A stretch of DNA of 64,000 nucleotides from contig JBCDHW010000003.1 in NCBI GenBank assembly GCA_038749595.1, forward strand, positions 124,001-188,000. Direction: 5' to 3'. Positions 26,311-33,942 of this stretch are shown one piece after another. The position numbers were made by a program, and so were the translations under genes. The notes under the pieces were generated by a model. That model saw nothing but the letters and a program-made list of their open reading frames with translations. It did not search any database and was not told where the DNA came from. The DNA comes from Parvularcula sp038749595 (GTDB taxonomy: Bacteria > Pseudomonadota > Alphaproteobacteria > Caulobacterales > Parvularculaceae). The number at the start of each line of letters is the position of its first letter. Position 1 is the stretch's first letter.

Positions 26311-27245
26311 GCCGGGGTTCCTGTGATCGGTGTCAGGGAATGCCCAACAAGCTGCTGATAAAGCTTTGCGATTTGCTGCGACACTGGCCCGTTCACATGC
26401 GCAATATCGCGGCCGTCGACCTCGCGCACAGGGCTTACCCCTGCAAAGGTGCCCGTCAAGAATGCTTCGTCAGCGGAATAAACATCGACCAGCGAAAAGC
26501 GCTTTTCAAACGCTGGGATTCCTGCCTCTCGGCAGACGCGCAAGATGTTGCCGCGCGTGATCCCGCCGAGGCAATATTCCGGAGGCGATGTCCAAACCTC
26601 ACCGTTCCGTACAATGAAGAAATGCGTTGAGTTGCACGTCGCGACGAAACCTGCCGGGTCAAGCATCAACGCTTCGTCGGCCCCAGCCTTCTCCGCCTGG
26701 ATGCACGCGAGAATGCAGTTCAGTTTCGAGTGCGAGTTCAGTTTTTGGTCCTGTTCCGCCGGCCCAGTCCTGCGGACGTGTACGGTGAATAGCTTTTGTC
26801 CGCGTCCGATAACCTCAGGAATAGGTGCCTTATATTCAGGAATAATCACAATCGTCGGCTTACTGATGGTAAATCGCGGGCCTTGATAAGGCGTTTTCTT
26901 GATCCCGCGCGTCACCATCAGGCGAATGTGCACACCGTCTCTCATCCCGTTCGCGTTCAGGCACGCGAACAGCCGCTCCGTAAGCTGATCACGGCTGAGG
27001 CCGAGGTCCATGTCGATCGCCTTGGCACCAGCGAACAGCCGATCCAAGTGCTCGTCCAGGAACGCGACGCCGCCATCCTTCACGCGCAGGCCCTCCCACA
27101 CGCCGTCGCCGAGGATAAAGCCAGAATCAAACACCGAGACCGTCGCCTCCGGCCGAGGTTTGAGATCGCCGTTGATCGAGATCAGAATATCGTCGTTACG
27201 CGGATCGTCGGCGGTGTCGTGCACGCCGTGGGGTTCTGTGCTCAT
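26307..27245 (-). CDS. Class IV aminotransferase (branched-chain or D-amino-acid type)
   Basis: A PLP-dependent fold-type IV aminotransferase of 312 residues. Features: VFDSGFILGDGVWEGLRVKDG near the N-terminus (described in two pieces: VFDSGFILGD and GVWEGLRV), LNSHSKLNCILA with the PLP lysine, ADEALMLDPAGFVATCNSTH, and SPPEYCLGGITRGNIL. These are shared by IlvE, D-alanine aminotransferase and aminodeoxychorismate lyase, so substrate is uncertain; the branched-chain type is the best guess. It is followed by an overlapping sulfotransferase-like gene. The ATG at 27245 lies 44 bases downstream of the ada stop codon on the same strand. Confidence 0.87.
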   Translation of the reverse strand: MSTEPHGVHDTADDPRNDDILISINGDLKPRPEATVSVFDSGFILGDGVWEGLRVKDGGVAFLDEHLDRLFAGAKAIDMDLGLSRDQLTERLFACLNANGMRDGVHIRLMVTRGIKKTPYQGPRFTISKPTIVIIPEYKAPIPEVIGRGQKLFTVHVRRTGPAEQDQKLNSHSKLNCILACIQAEKAGADEALMLDPAGFVATCNSTHFFIVRNGEVWTSPPEYCLGGITRGNILRVCREAGIPAFEKRFSLVDVYSADEAFLTGTFAGVSPVREVDGRDIAHVNGPVSQQIAKLYQQLVGHSLTPITGTPA

Positions 27246-27289
27246 CCGCGGGAGGGTAGCAGCGCGGGGCGAGGCTTCAAGCGTGATCG

Positions 27290-28354
27290 TCAGGTGCCTG
27301 AAAACTGGCGCTCATGGTTCAGGAGCCATTCCTTCCGCCAGACGCCTCCGGCATAACCCGCGATTGTCCCGTCGGCGGCGATGACCCGATGGCAGGGGAC
27401 GATGACGGCCAACCGGTTTGCCGCGTTGGCGCGCGCCACAGCACGCATCGCTGTTGGCCGTCCGAGCTTCTGCGCAAGCGCGCCATAGCTCAGCGTCGTA
27501 CCCGGAGGAATACGCCGCAACCCCGCGTGCACCATCTGCATAAAGTCCGTTCCGTACGGATGGATGGGTACACGGAAGGTGCTGCGCGCCCCGCCGAAAA
27601 AGGCGTCGAGCTCAGCTTTCAGTTGCGCTATCACCGCGCTTTCGCCAAAGCCGATGGCGCTGCCCGCCTGTTTCTCCACCGCCGCGATCTCGCGCGGAAG
27701 TTCCTTGCGGTCCGCAAATTCGACCAGCCACACCGCCTCGTCGTCGGCCACGGCGATCATCGGGCCAAGGGGCGTACTGATGAAATCAGCGACCAGCCGC
27801 GCCTGGCGATCCAGCGTTCCGGGCGCCCGGCCGGTGAGTTTCGCAAACGCCGCGCGAAAGCCGCTGGCGCTTTCGAAACCGGCATCAAGCTGCGCATCAA
27901 TCACTTGGCCCCCTTGCTTCTGGGTCACCGCGCCGGTCCTCAAGCGGTGGAGCCGGGCGGTCTCTAAAAACGTCCGGCCGAGGGCTCGTTTGAACGTTCG
28001 GCGTACCGTCGACGGATCATGCCCCAGCGCAAAGAGATCCGCTTCGCTCCACCGGCGGCTCGGCTCTGCGTCTAAGGCCGCGAGCAGCTCCGCTACCAGC
28101 GGCTCGGGCGCGCCGTTCTGCATCGGGCGACAGCGCTTGCAGGGGTGAAAGCCTGCCTCCAAGCACGATGCAGCGTCGGCGAAAAAGCGGCTGTTCTCGC
28201 GCTTCGGTTTCCGCGCAGGACAGCTCAACCGGCAAAAGATCCCGGTGGTCGTCACGCCTACGAACGCCCGGCCGTCATAATCCGCACTGCGCGCCACCAG
28301 CGCCGCATAGAGCGCATCATCGTCGGGCAGCGATGTGTCGAACAAGGTGGTCAT
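27290..28354 (-). CDS. ada: Ada-type methylated-DNA repair protein and regulator
   Basis: Ada repairs methylphosphotriesters and O6-methylguanine and then activates alkylation-response genes. The 354-residue protein has the N-terminal zinc domain with C41, C45, C72 and C75 (FCRLSCPARKPKRENSRFF and CKRCRP). A central AraC-like helix-turn-helix follows (DAGFESASGFRAAF). The C-terminal methyltransferase has the active-site PCHRV with its cysteine at 321, plus GGVWRKEWLL. All parts of the full-length protein are present. The gene is divergent from lolA across 144 bases that may contain its own Ada-controlled promoter. No typical Ada box was confirmed. Confidence 0.94.
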   Translation of the reverse strand: MTTLFDTSLPDDDALYAALVARSADYDGRAFVGVTTTGIFCRLSCPARKPKRENSRFFADAASCLEAGFHPCKRCRPMQNGAPEPLVAELLAALDAEPSRRWSEADLFALGHDPSTVRRTFKRALGRTFLETARLHRLRTGAVTQKQGGQVIDAQLDAGFESASGFRAAFAKLTGRAPGTLDRQARLVADFISTPLGPMIAVADDEAVWLVEFADRKELPREIAAVEKQAGSAIGFGESAVIAQLKAELDAFFGGARSTFRVPIHPYGTDFMQMVHAGLRRIPPGTTLSYGALAQKLGRPTAMRAVARANAANRLAVIVPCHRVIAADGTIAGYAGGVWRKEWLLNHERQFSGT

Positions 28355-28498
28355 AGGTCCGATCTAGCATACGTATGGGCAAACCATCGCCGACGATCGG
28401 GCACGGCTTTAGGAAATGCCGCGACAAAGAGCTTGCGAGATCGAAACTTCGCTTAAGTCGCGCCCGGCTGTAAGAGATAGGCAAACGACCCGGGGACT

Positions 28499-29152
28499 TT
28501 GCTTTTGTTCGCCTCTCTTGCTGTTCTTGCCGCCGTCTCAATGCTCTCGGAAGCGGAGCCCGCGGCCGCTGTGGCCGCCTCCGCGACCACCACCGTCTCT
28601 CTCGATGGCGCCGATAGCCAGACGCTGCTCGAAACCGCGGCCCAGGGGCTCCAGCAGATCAAGAACCTCCAAGCCAAATTCACGCAGGTGGGCCCGTCAG
28701 GGAACATGACCACAGGGCGGCTCTTTCTGGCCCGGCCCGGTCGGTTGCGGTTCGAGTATGACGAGCCGAGCACGATGTTGATCGTCGCCACCAACGGCAA
28801 CGTGCATGTTTACGACTCCGTTTCGAAGGCGACCGATCGTTACCCGATCCGCGCCACGCCGCTGCGCTTTTTGCTGAGTAAAGAAATCGACCTCGACGCG
28901 GCCCAGGTCATTTCCGTTCAACAGAACGACCACGGTTTGAAAATCACCCTCGCGGCCAAGGACCAAGAGCTCCAGGGCAACCTGGCCCTGGTCTTCAACC
29001 CAGAGACGCTCGTCCTTGAGGGATGGTCGTTCGTCGACCCCAACGGCGAGGTCACCTTGGTCGCGTTGGACGAGGTCGAGCAGGTGAAAAGCCTGCCGCG
29101 CCGCCTGTTTCGCGAGCCTGACGCCGGCGGAGCCTTCTTGCGCGACCGCTAG
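28499..29152 (+). CDS. lolA: Outer-membrane lipoprotein carrier LolA family
   Basis: LolA carries lipoproteins across the periplasm to the outer membrane. The 217-residue product starts with TTG followed by a signal peptide-like segment (LLFASLAVLAAVSML). The mature domain has LLETAAQGLQQIKNLQAKFTQ, GRLFLARPGRLRFEYDEP, YDSVSKATDRYPI and a final GEVTLVALDEVEQVK strand, which match the alphaproteobacterial LolA pattern. In these bacteria lolA usually follows ftsK directly; here four accessory genes stand between. It is followed by a structured RNA candidate. Confidence 0.88.
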   Translation: MLLFASLAVLAAVSMLSEAEPAAAVAASATTTVSLDGADSQTLLETAAQGLQQIKNLQAKFTQVGPSGNMTTGRLFLARPGRLRFEYDEPSTMLIVATNGNVHVYDSVSKATDRYPIRATPLRFLLSKEIDLDAAQVISVQQNDHGLKITLAAKDQELQGNLALVFNPETLVLEGWSFVDPNGEVTLVALDEVEQVKSLPRRLFREPDAGGAFLRDR

Positions 29153-29234
29153 GCGGCGGGCGACTGTTGTGATTCGGCCACGGTCAATTCCTACCGCAAC
29201 GTAACTGTTCATTTTTCAGTTTGAGCGTTACTCT

Positions 29235-29360
29235 TAAAACACGGTTTCGGTGACACTCTGCCCCCCCGGATCCGAAACCGATCTGGACCTGCGCTGGTCC
29301 GGAAAGACGCCCTAGACCGCGCCCGCTTCCAGCCCCATGGAAGTGGGCGTTTCTCTTTTC
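29235..29360 (+). ncRNA. Candidate structured small RNA or leader with three hairpins
   Basis: Between lolA and the next gene lie three hairpins in series on the plus strand. First, a perfect nine-base stem (29242-29250 with 29272-29280) around a 21-base loop holding seven C residues. Second, an eight-base stem (29282-29289 with 29296-29303) around TGCGCT. Third, an 11-base stem with a T-rich tail. Such order, ending in a terminator, suits an independent small RNA or an attenuating leader for the TTG-start gene 18 bases further on. The 5' end is a guess, since no clear promoter was found. I do not recognise a known RNA family. The C-rich loop could bind ribosome sites of other mRNAs. Confidence 0.5.
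29320..29359 (+). terminator. Intrinsic terminator before the 29378 gene
   Basis: CGCCCGCTTCC (29320-29330) pairs with GGAAGTGGGCG (29339-29349), one G-U pair, loop of eight bases, followed by TTTCTCTTTT (29350-29359). It is the strongest plus-strand terminator in the window. It ends either lolA, a small RNA, or an attenuated leader. Confidence 0.85.
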
Positions 29361-29377
29361 CGCTGGGGAGTTTCCTG

Positions 29378-30019
29378 TTGAGCGATTTTGACGACGACGA
29401 TCTCGACGATGAGATCCCGATCGACCCTGAAACCTTTGGCGAGCTGGAGCGGGAGATCCCGCTGCTGGTCGGTGTGCGGCGCTTGGCCGAGGGCTTCGAC
29501 CGGATGCCGTTCTTCAGCCACCTCGGCGAGCCGCCCACCGATGCCGTCCGCCGGTCGGCCCAGGCGTATCTCGACCGCCTTGGCTTCCCCGATGCAGAGC
29601 TCGCCATCCTGCCGACGCCGGAGGATGTTGCTGACGCGGCGGAGACCCTCGATTGGGCGAGCCCGGCTTGGGAGGCGGAGGAGCTGGCGCGCGCCGATCT
29701 GACAGCGCGGGCGGCGGAGGTCCTGTCCGAAGACGCACTGGAAATCGCCCTGCGCATGGTCACCGCGAAGGCTGGCGAGGCGGCAAAGGTATCCATCGAA
29801 GAGGAGGGCGCCATCTGGGACATCGGCGACGAAGCGCTCCAGCGGCTGGCCGTCGGCGCGGTGGTGCAAACCGCGACCAACGCGGCGCTCAGTGTGCTGG
29901 CGTCCGAAGCGGACCCCGAGCTCGACGTCGCCGATCATCTGTTCACGCACAAATTCAAGCTGTTTGAGCTTGGCCGCTGGCCAGTCTCCGTACTCGGACA
30001 AAGCTTCTCGCTATTCTAA
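29378..30019 (+). CDS. Acidic protein of unknown function
   Basis: The 213-residue product starts with TTG, with GGGGAG 12 bases upstream. The first 20 residues are almost all Asp and Glu (SDFDDDDLDDEIPIDPETF). The remainder is mixed helical with frequent Ala, and includes LLVGVRRLAEGFDRMPFF and DVADHLFTHKFKLFELGRW. No signal peptide or membrane segment is visible. I do not recognise a family. It starts right after the structured intergenic RNA and terminator, which may control it. The last nine bases overlap the end of the convergent TauE gene. Confidence 0.72.
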   Translation: MSDFDDDDLDDEIPIDPETFGELEREIPLLVGVRRLAEGFDRMPFFSHLGEPPTDAVRRSAQAYLDRLGFPDAELAILPTPEDVADAAETLDWASPAWEAEELARADLTARAAEVLSEDALEIALRMVTAKAGEAAKVSIEEEGAIWDIGDEALQRLAVGAVVQTATNAALSVLASEADPELDVADHLFTHKFKLFELGRWPVSVLGQSFSLF

Positions 30020-30745
30020 GAACGCGAGGACAATCAGCCACCCGGCAAGGGCAGTCAGCACGACCTTCAGGGCGCGGCGGAAAAACGCCTCGTCGATGTG
30101 GCTGAGGAACCGCGTGCCCGCGACGGTTCCGATAAAGCCTGCCGCCACGGCGGTCGCCATCAGCGGCAGCCACGGGCCATAGTCAAATCCGCCCAGCCCA
30201 AAAATGCCAACCTTGCCGCCGTGCTGGATCGTCATGCACGCCCCCGCCGAGGCGATCAGCCCGTGGCGTGACAGCTGCGGCAGCCGCGAGAGGATCGACG
30301 TGATAAACGGCCCTGACGCGCCAACAAACAGTGTAAGGAACATCGACAAGCTCCCCGCCAGCGCAAAAAACGGCGCCCCCAGCGGAAGCGCCACCTTCGG
30401 CCCCCACTGGGTAAACAGAATAAACCCCGCCACCGAAAGCCGCAGCACCTTGGGATCCAGCCCAAAGACAATCTGTGCACCGATGGTACCGCCAATAACG
30501 GCCCCGCCGAGAAACCAGCCGATGATTTGCCAATCCACGTGGCGGATCAGCAGCCCCGACCGCCCCGCATTGCTCCCCAACATCACCACCGCATGCACCG
30601 GAATCACCGCCGCCGGCGGTAGCACAGCGCTCATCACCCCAATCAGCAGCAACCCACCGCCAATAGAAAAAGCCGCCGTCATCGCCGACCCAACAAGGCT
30701 CACCGCAACGATAAAAGCGAACGAGAGGAGGGACAGCTCAGTCAT
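30011..30745 (-). CDS. TauE/SafE-family sulfite/anion exporter
   Basis: A 244-residue inner-membrane protein with about seven or eight transmembrane segments. The N-terminal half has AAFSIGGGLLLIGVM and HAVVMLGSNAGRSGLL, and the second half repeats the pattern (ASGPFITSILSRL), as expected for the two-fold repeat of TauE/SafE proteins. These export sulfite, sulfoacetate or other small anions; the substrate cannot be named. The start was set at ATG 30745 rather than the in-frame TTG at 30748. It converges with the acidic-protein gene with a nine-base overlap. Confidence 0.88.
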   Translation of the reverse strand: MTELSLLSFAFIVAVSLVGSAMTAAFSIGGGLLLIGVMSAVLPPAAVIPVHAVVMLGSNAGRSGLLIRHVDWQIIGWFLGGAVIGGTIGAQIVFGLDPKVLRLSVAGFILFTQWGPKVALPLGAPFFALAGSLSMFLTLFVGASGPFITSILSRLPQLSRHGLIASAGACMTIQHGGKVGIFGLGGFDYGPWLPLMATAVAAGFIGTVAGTRFLSHIDEAFFRRALKVVLTALAGWLIVLAFLE

Positions 30746-31149
30746 CAATGCTCGCTAAACGCATTTGCCGACGGCGTCATCGGTTTAACCGCTGCTCGAT
30801 CACAAAGGAAAAAAGCGGAGTCGATCCCCTCTATACAAAGACAATACAAGTATTTTTATGTGCAGGGCAAATAAAAGTTCTTCAATAGCAACTATGATGC
30901 GCGCCTTAATTCATATACAAGCTTTGAAGTTATTTGCGTGGTTACAATGCAGAGCCTCTGGATAGAACCTAGCGGAGCGAAGTTTTGTCCGTAAGCAACC
31001 ACTAGGGTCGCTCGGTCTTCGTGGGGCGCGGTGCCCACAACACTAAGCCAAACCATCCGATCACGGATTGTTCCTCGTCTGACCTTCTGCGCAGCGCCAA
31101 GGTCCGGCCCAGAGTGTCGGGCCGGACGGTTGTGGTCAGGGGCCGGGCC
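30746..31149. other. 404-base AT-rich intergenic region
   Basis: This gap lies between the TauE gene start and the end of the cold-shock gene, both on the minus strand. The part at 30830-30960 is clearly AT-rich (for example ACAAGTATTTTTATG). It probably holds the TauE promoter. Apart from the hairpin at 31102-31127 I see no RNA gene or protein. Confidence 0.5.
31102..31127 (-). terminator. Possible transcription terminator after the cold-shock gene
   Basis: GTCCGGCCC (31102-31110) pairs with GGGCCGGAC (31119-31127) around an eight-base loop, 23 bases after the stop of the cold-shock gene. The hairpin is strong but has no clear U-run on the minus strand, so termination may be inefficient or need a factor. 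Confidence 0.5.
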
Positions 31150-31359
31150 TTACGCCATCGCGATCGTGCTGACGGCAGATTTGCCGGAGCGGCGGTCGAT
31201 CTCTGTCTCGAAGCTCACCTTGTCGCCTTCGTTCAAAGGACCGAGGCCCGCACGCTCAAGCGCGGTGGCATGAACGAACACATCGGTGGAGCCGTCTTCA
31301 GGCTGAATGAAGCCGAAACCCTTTTGAACGTTGAAGAATTTTACAGTACCATTGGTCAT
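31150..31359 (-). CDS. Cold-shock domain protein (CspA family)
   Basis: A 69-residue single cold-shock domain that binds single-stranded RNA and DNA and acts as an RNA chaperone. It starts MTNGTVKFFNVQKGFGFIQP, with RNP1 (KGFGFIQ), and then has RNP2 (VFVHATALE). The C-terminus (GKSAVSTIAM) is normal. Its ATG is followed upstream by about 190 bases to the next minus-strand gene, long enough for a structured cold-responsive leader. Whether it responds to cold cannot be judged from sequence. Confidence 0.96.
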   Translation of the reverse strand: MTNGTVKFFNVQKGFGFIQPEDGSTDVFVHATALERAGLGPLNEGDKVSFETEIDRRSGKSAVSTIAMA

Positions 31360-31553
31360 CGTCGTCGTCTTTCACTGACGCTAAGCGAGGCCGACACGCG
31401 CACCACACCATGTGGCCGCGTTCGGACTCTGTCGATCATTGGGGATAGAGGGTCAAAACGTCAGCGGGTGAACACCGCGGGGCCTAGGTCGTCTGGCCAG
31501 AATGTCGGTACACGCCGCGTAGAGCACAGCGGCGCACTGTCAACCTACAGCGC
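31360..31553 (-). promoter_or_regulatory. Upstream region of the cold-shock gene
   Basis: These 194 bases separate the cold-shock ATG from the upstream small gene. By analogy with cspA-type genes they may form a long 5' leader, but I see no conserved cold-box and no clear promoter boxes, so this is only a location. Confidence 0.3.
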
Positions 31554-31763
31554 TTAAAGCTCAGCCTTCGCCTGCTCCAGCCAACCGATCACCCGCTGGC
31601 GGTGGTCATCGCCCCAAAACTCGACGAACTTCTGCGTGCCAAAATCGCTCGGGTCTTGGAGCGCTTGGAGCCGTTGATCGACATAGTCCTTCGTCAACGG
31701 AATGCCGCAGGCCACGGTGATGCAGGTTTTCCAATCCTCGAATGTGGTCAATGATGCGATCAC
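31554..31763 (-). CDS. Small conserved-looking protein of unknown function
   Basis: The 69-residue frame starts at GTG 31763, with a strong GGAGGATCG ribosome site eight bases upstream. Its sequence is amphipathic and protein-like: SLTTFEDWKTCITVACGIP, then a helical DYVDQRLQALQDP, and a C-terminal GWLEQAKAEL. No membrane segment or known motif is seen. The frame stays open further upstream to 32003, but that part is Arg/Pro-rich and unlike coding sequence, so the short start is preferred. Function unknown. Confidence 0.65.
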   Translation of the reverse strand: MIASLTTFEDWKTCITVACGIPLTKDYVDQRLQALQDPSDFGTQKFVEFWGDDHRQRVIGWLEQAKAEL

Positions 31764-32083
31764 GGGTCGATCCTCCGGCAAGTGTCGTGGCTGGCAGGGC
31801 CCTACACCAATGACCTTAAGGAGGCGACCAAGAAATCTGTTGCCCCTAACAGCCCCGCTGGGTTTCCACGTCCCGCAAGGATCTTCGCGGCCCGCGCGCT
31901 TGGGACATTCTGCCAAATCACGAAGACAGGGTGACAGCGCCGCAAAGCGCCTTACCTCATTCAAGGGCTGTCGGGCCTGAACCGAACCTTTTGCTTCCGC
32001 CACCGTTCACCGAACGCTAGGTTTCGGAGGGCGCAAAACCGTGCCGAAGGAGGCCAGTCGTCACAAAAGGGCAAGGATCCGCG
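31764..32083. other. 320-base intergenic region before the PhyH operon
   Basis: This gap lies between the divergent 69-residue gene and the dioxygenase operon. It must carry both promoters. I see no RNA fold or operator clearly enough to annotate, and the open frames crossing it look like noise. Confidence 0.4.
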
Positions 32084-33115
32084 ATGGACGCGACCGACGC
32101 GACGGACGTCAGCGCGGCGTGGGACGCTGACAACCAAGCGTGGTGGGATTGGTATGTCGGCCTGGCCGACAACGACGCGGAAGGTTCTCGGCCCGCACCC
32201 CAAACGCCCGCGGTTCTTCAGCCCGACCCAAGCCTTCCTGTCCTCAGCTTTGAGGCCCTCGCGGACGAACTCGCCCAGCCTTACGATCTCAGCGCCAAGG
32301 CGATTGCGTCCTTCCGCGCCGAAGGCTTTGTCAAATTGCCCCGCGTTCTTTCTCCCCGCGCCGTAGTCACCCTGCGCCGCTTAATCGTCCGTACGCTGGA
32401 GGCTGAGTTCGCCGCCACCTTGGACAGCCGGGCCGGTGACGGCAGTCCCCAGGCGGGCCGACGCTTTTTCTCTTCCGAAATGGTCTGGCTCGACGACCCG
32501 CTGGTCCGCCTGTTCGTCTTGAGCCCGCGGATCGCGAAGATTTCTGCTGATCTCCTCGGTGTACCGAGTGTTCGTCTTTACCACGACAACCTCATGTCGA
32601 AAGAGCCGGGCTGCGGACGCACGCCTTGGCATTATGATGACCACCACTTCCCCCTCGCCACCCACGACGTTGTCACCGCCTGGATCGCGGCCCAGGCGAT
32701 ACCTGAGGCCATGGGGCCCCTGGCCTTTGCTAAGGATATGGACGCATGGCGCCTGGTTGAGGATATCCCCTTCAACAAGACCGACACGAGCTATGACCGC
32801 CTCGTCGCCGAGGCCTTCCGTACACGGAATGTTCCGGTGGAAGCTGGCGGCTTTGGCGTTGGCGAAGTCAGCTTTCACCACAATCTCAGCTTTCACACCG
32901 CCGGCCCGAATGAGACCGCGTTCAGCCGCTGCGTCCTCGCCAACACCTATTTCGCTGACGGCGCCCGGGTGGTGGACGCCCCGACCATGGTATCTGGCGA
33001 CTGGCGCAAGTTCCTCCCCGGTGTTGAGCCCGGAGGCTTGGCCGCCAGCCACCTTAACCCCGTCTGCTGGCCCGCAGCCGAGACGTGGGCCGATGAACCG
33101 AAAGACGATGCATGA
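32084..33115 (+). CDS. Phytanoyl-CoA dioxygenase (PhyH) family protein
   Basis: A non-haem iron(II)/2-oxoglutarate-dependent oxygenase of 343 residues. The iron ligands are most likely H183 and D185 in PWHYDDHHF and H271 in NLSFHTAGPNE, with R282 to hold 2-oxoglutarate. Upstream, PSVRLYHDNLMSKEP is the usual strand that precedes the HxD motif. The family hydroxylates small molecules, lipids or natural-product intermediates. The gene opens a tight three-gene operon with two methyltransferases (four-base overlaps), so the product probably hydroxylates something that is then methylated, which is inference. Start ATG has AAGG upstream. Confidence 0.87.
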   Translation: MDATDATDVSAAWDADNQAWWDWYVGLADNDAEGSRPAPQTPAVLQPDPSLPVLSFEALADELAQPYDLSAKAIASFRAEGFVKLPRVLSPRAVVTLRRLIVRTLEAEFAATLDSRAGDGSPQAGRRFFSSEMVWLDDPLVRLFVLSPRIAKISADLLGVPSVRLYHDNLMSKEPGCGRTPWHYDDHHFPLATHDVVTAWIAAQAIPEAMGPLAFAKDMDAWRLVEDIPFNKTDTSYDRLVAEAFRTRNVPVEAGGFGVGEVSFHHNLSFHTAGPNETAFSRCVLANTYFADGARVVDAPTMVSGDWRKFLPGVEPGGLAASHLNPVCWPAAETWADEPKDDA

Positions 33116-33942
33116 CCGACACGTTTGATCGCAGCTGCGCCCACTGGAGCGAGGAGGGCCGCGCCGAGATGGAGCGTTTCTACGCCATCGCCTCAGTCGA
33201 TTATCGCTACCTCGCTGAGGCCCGGGATTGGGGCGCGTGGCTCAAAAGCAAGCAGGCCGCGGCTGGACGCCCGATCAACATTCTCGACGTCGCCTGCGGC
33301 TCGGGCAAGTTCCCGACCGCGCTCGGCCGCTATGCTGGCGTTGGCGATGCGGGGCTCGACCCGATCGACTATGGTCTCCTCGATCCATCCGCTTTCTCGA
33401 TCGAAGAGGCCGCCTCCGCCCTCGCGCCGCCGTTCATCCCCGGCGCGCGCTATGAGACGACGCTCCAGGGGCTCGATTGCCCCGATGACGCTTACGATAT
33501 CGTTTGGGCGACCCATGCCCTCTACGCCGTGCCGCCGGATGAGCTGCAAACTGCCCTCGCGCGCTTCGTGGCCGTCTGTTCCGGCGAGGGCTTCATCGCC
33601 CACGCCTTCGCGGACGCCCATTACCTCACGTTCCAACGCCGCTTCCTCGAAGCCTTTGGCCGCAAAAACGAAACCCTCTACTCCAGCGCCGAAGACGTGA
33701 TCACAGCGCTCCGCGCGCTCGGCGTCCGGTTCGACGTCCAAGACATCGCCTACGAAAACGGTGCGAAGGCGGAAGACCGCGCCGCTGTCGAAGGGTATCT
33801 CCAGCGCTGCGTCTTCGATGACAGCGTCAGCCTCGACGACATGGAGCGCACGGGCGGCGTCGTGGAATATCTCGACGCCTGCCGCGCTTCCGGCGATTGG
33901 CGCTTCTCCCAATCCGTCGCTTTGATTACCATCCTCCCGTGA
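33112..33942 (+). CDS. Class I SAM-dependent methyltransferase (operon gene 2)
   Basis: The 276-residue protein carries the SAM-binding motif NILDVACGSGKFPTALG at about 56-72, motif II (DDAYDIVWATHALYAV) and the later strand SGEGFIAHAFAD. It begins MTDTFDRSCAHWSEEG. The C-terminal 100 residues resemble no specific subgroup I can name. The start codon overlaps the PhyH stop (ATGA) and its own stop overlaps the next gene (GTGA), so the three are translationally coupled. Substrate unknown. Confidence 0.85.
   Translation: MTDTFDRSCAHWSEEGRAEMERFYAIASVDYRYLAEARDWGAWLKSKQAAAGRPINILDVACGSGKFPTALGRYAGVGDAGLDPIDYGLLDPSAFSIEEAASALAPPFIPGARYETTLQGLDCPDDAYDIVWATHALYAVPPDELQTALARFVAVCSGEGFIAHAFADAHYLTFQRRFLEAFGRKNETLYSSAEDVITALRALGVRFDVQDIAYENGAKAEDRAAVEGYLQRCVFDDSVSLDDMERTGGVVEYLDACRASGDWRFSQSVALITILP

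Noticed and set aside
29235..29360. SRP 4.5S RNA or 6S RNA
   Set aside because: The conserved SRP tetraloop region and the long single hairpin with a central bubble of 6S RNA are not present; the element has three separate hairpins.
32381..33052. Long open frames antisense to real genes (for example against PhyH, ftsK, S9 peptidase and DnaK genes)
   Set aside because: High GC makes long chance frames; they have no domains, poor codon patterns and lie opposite well-supported genes.
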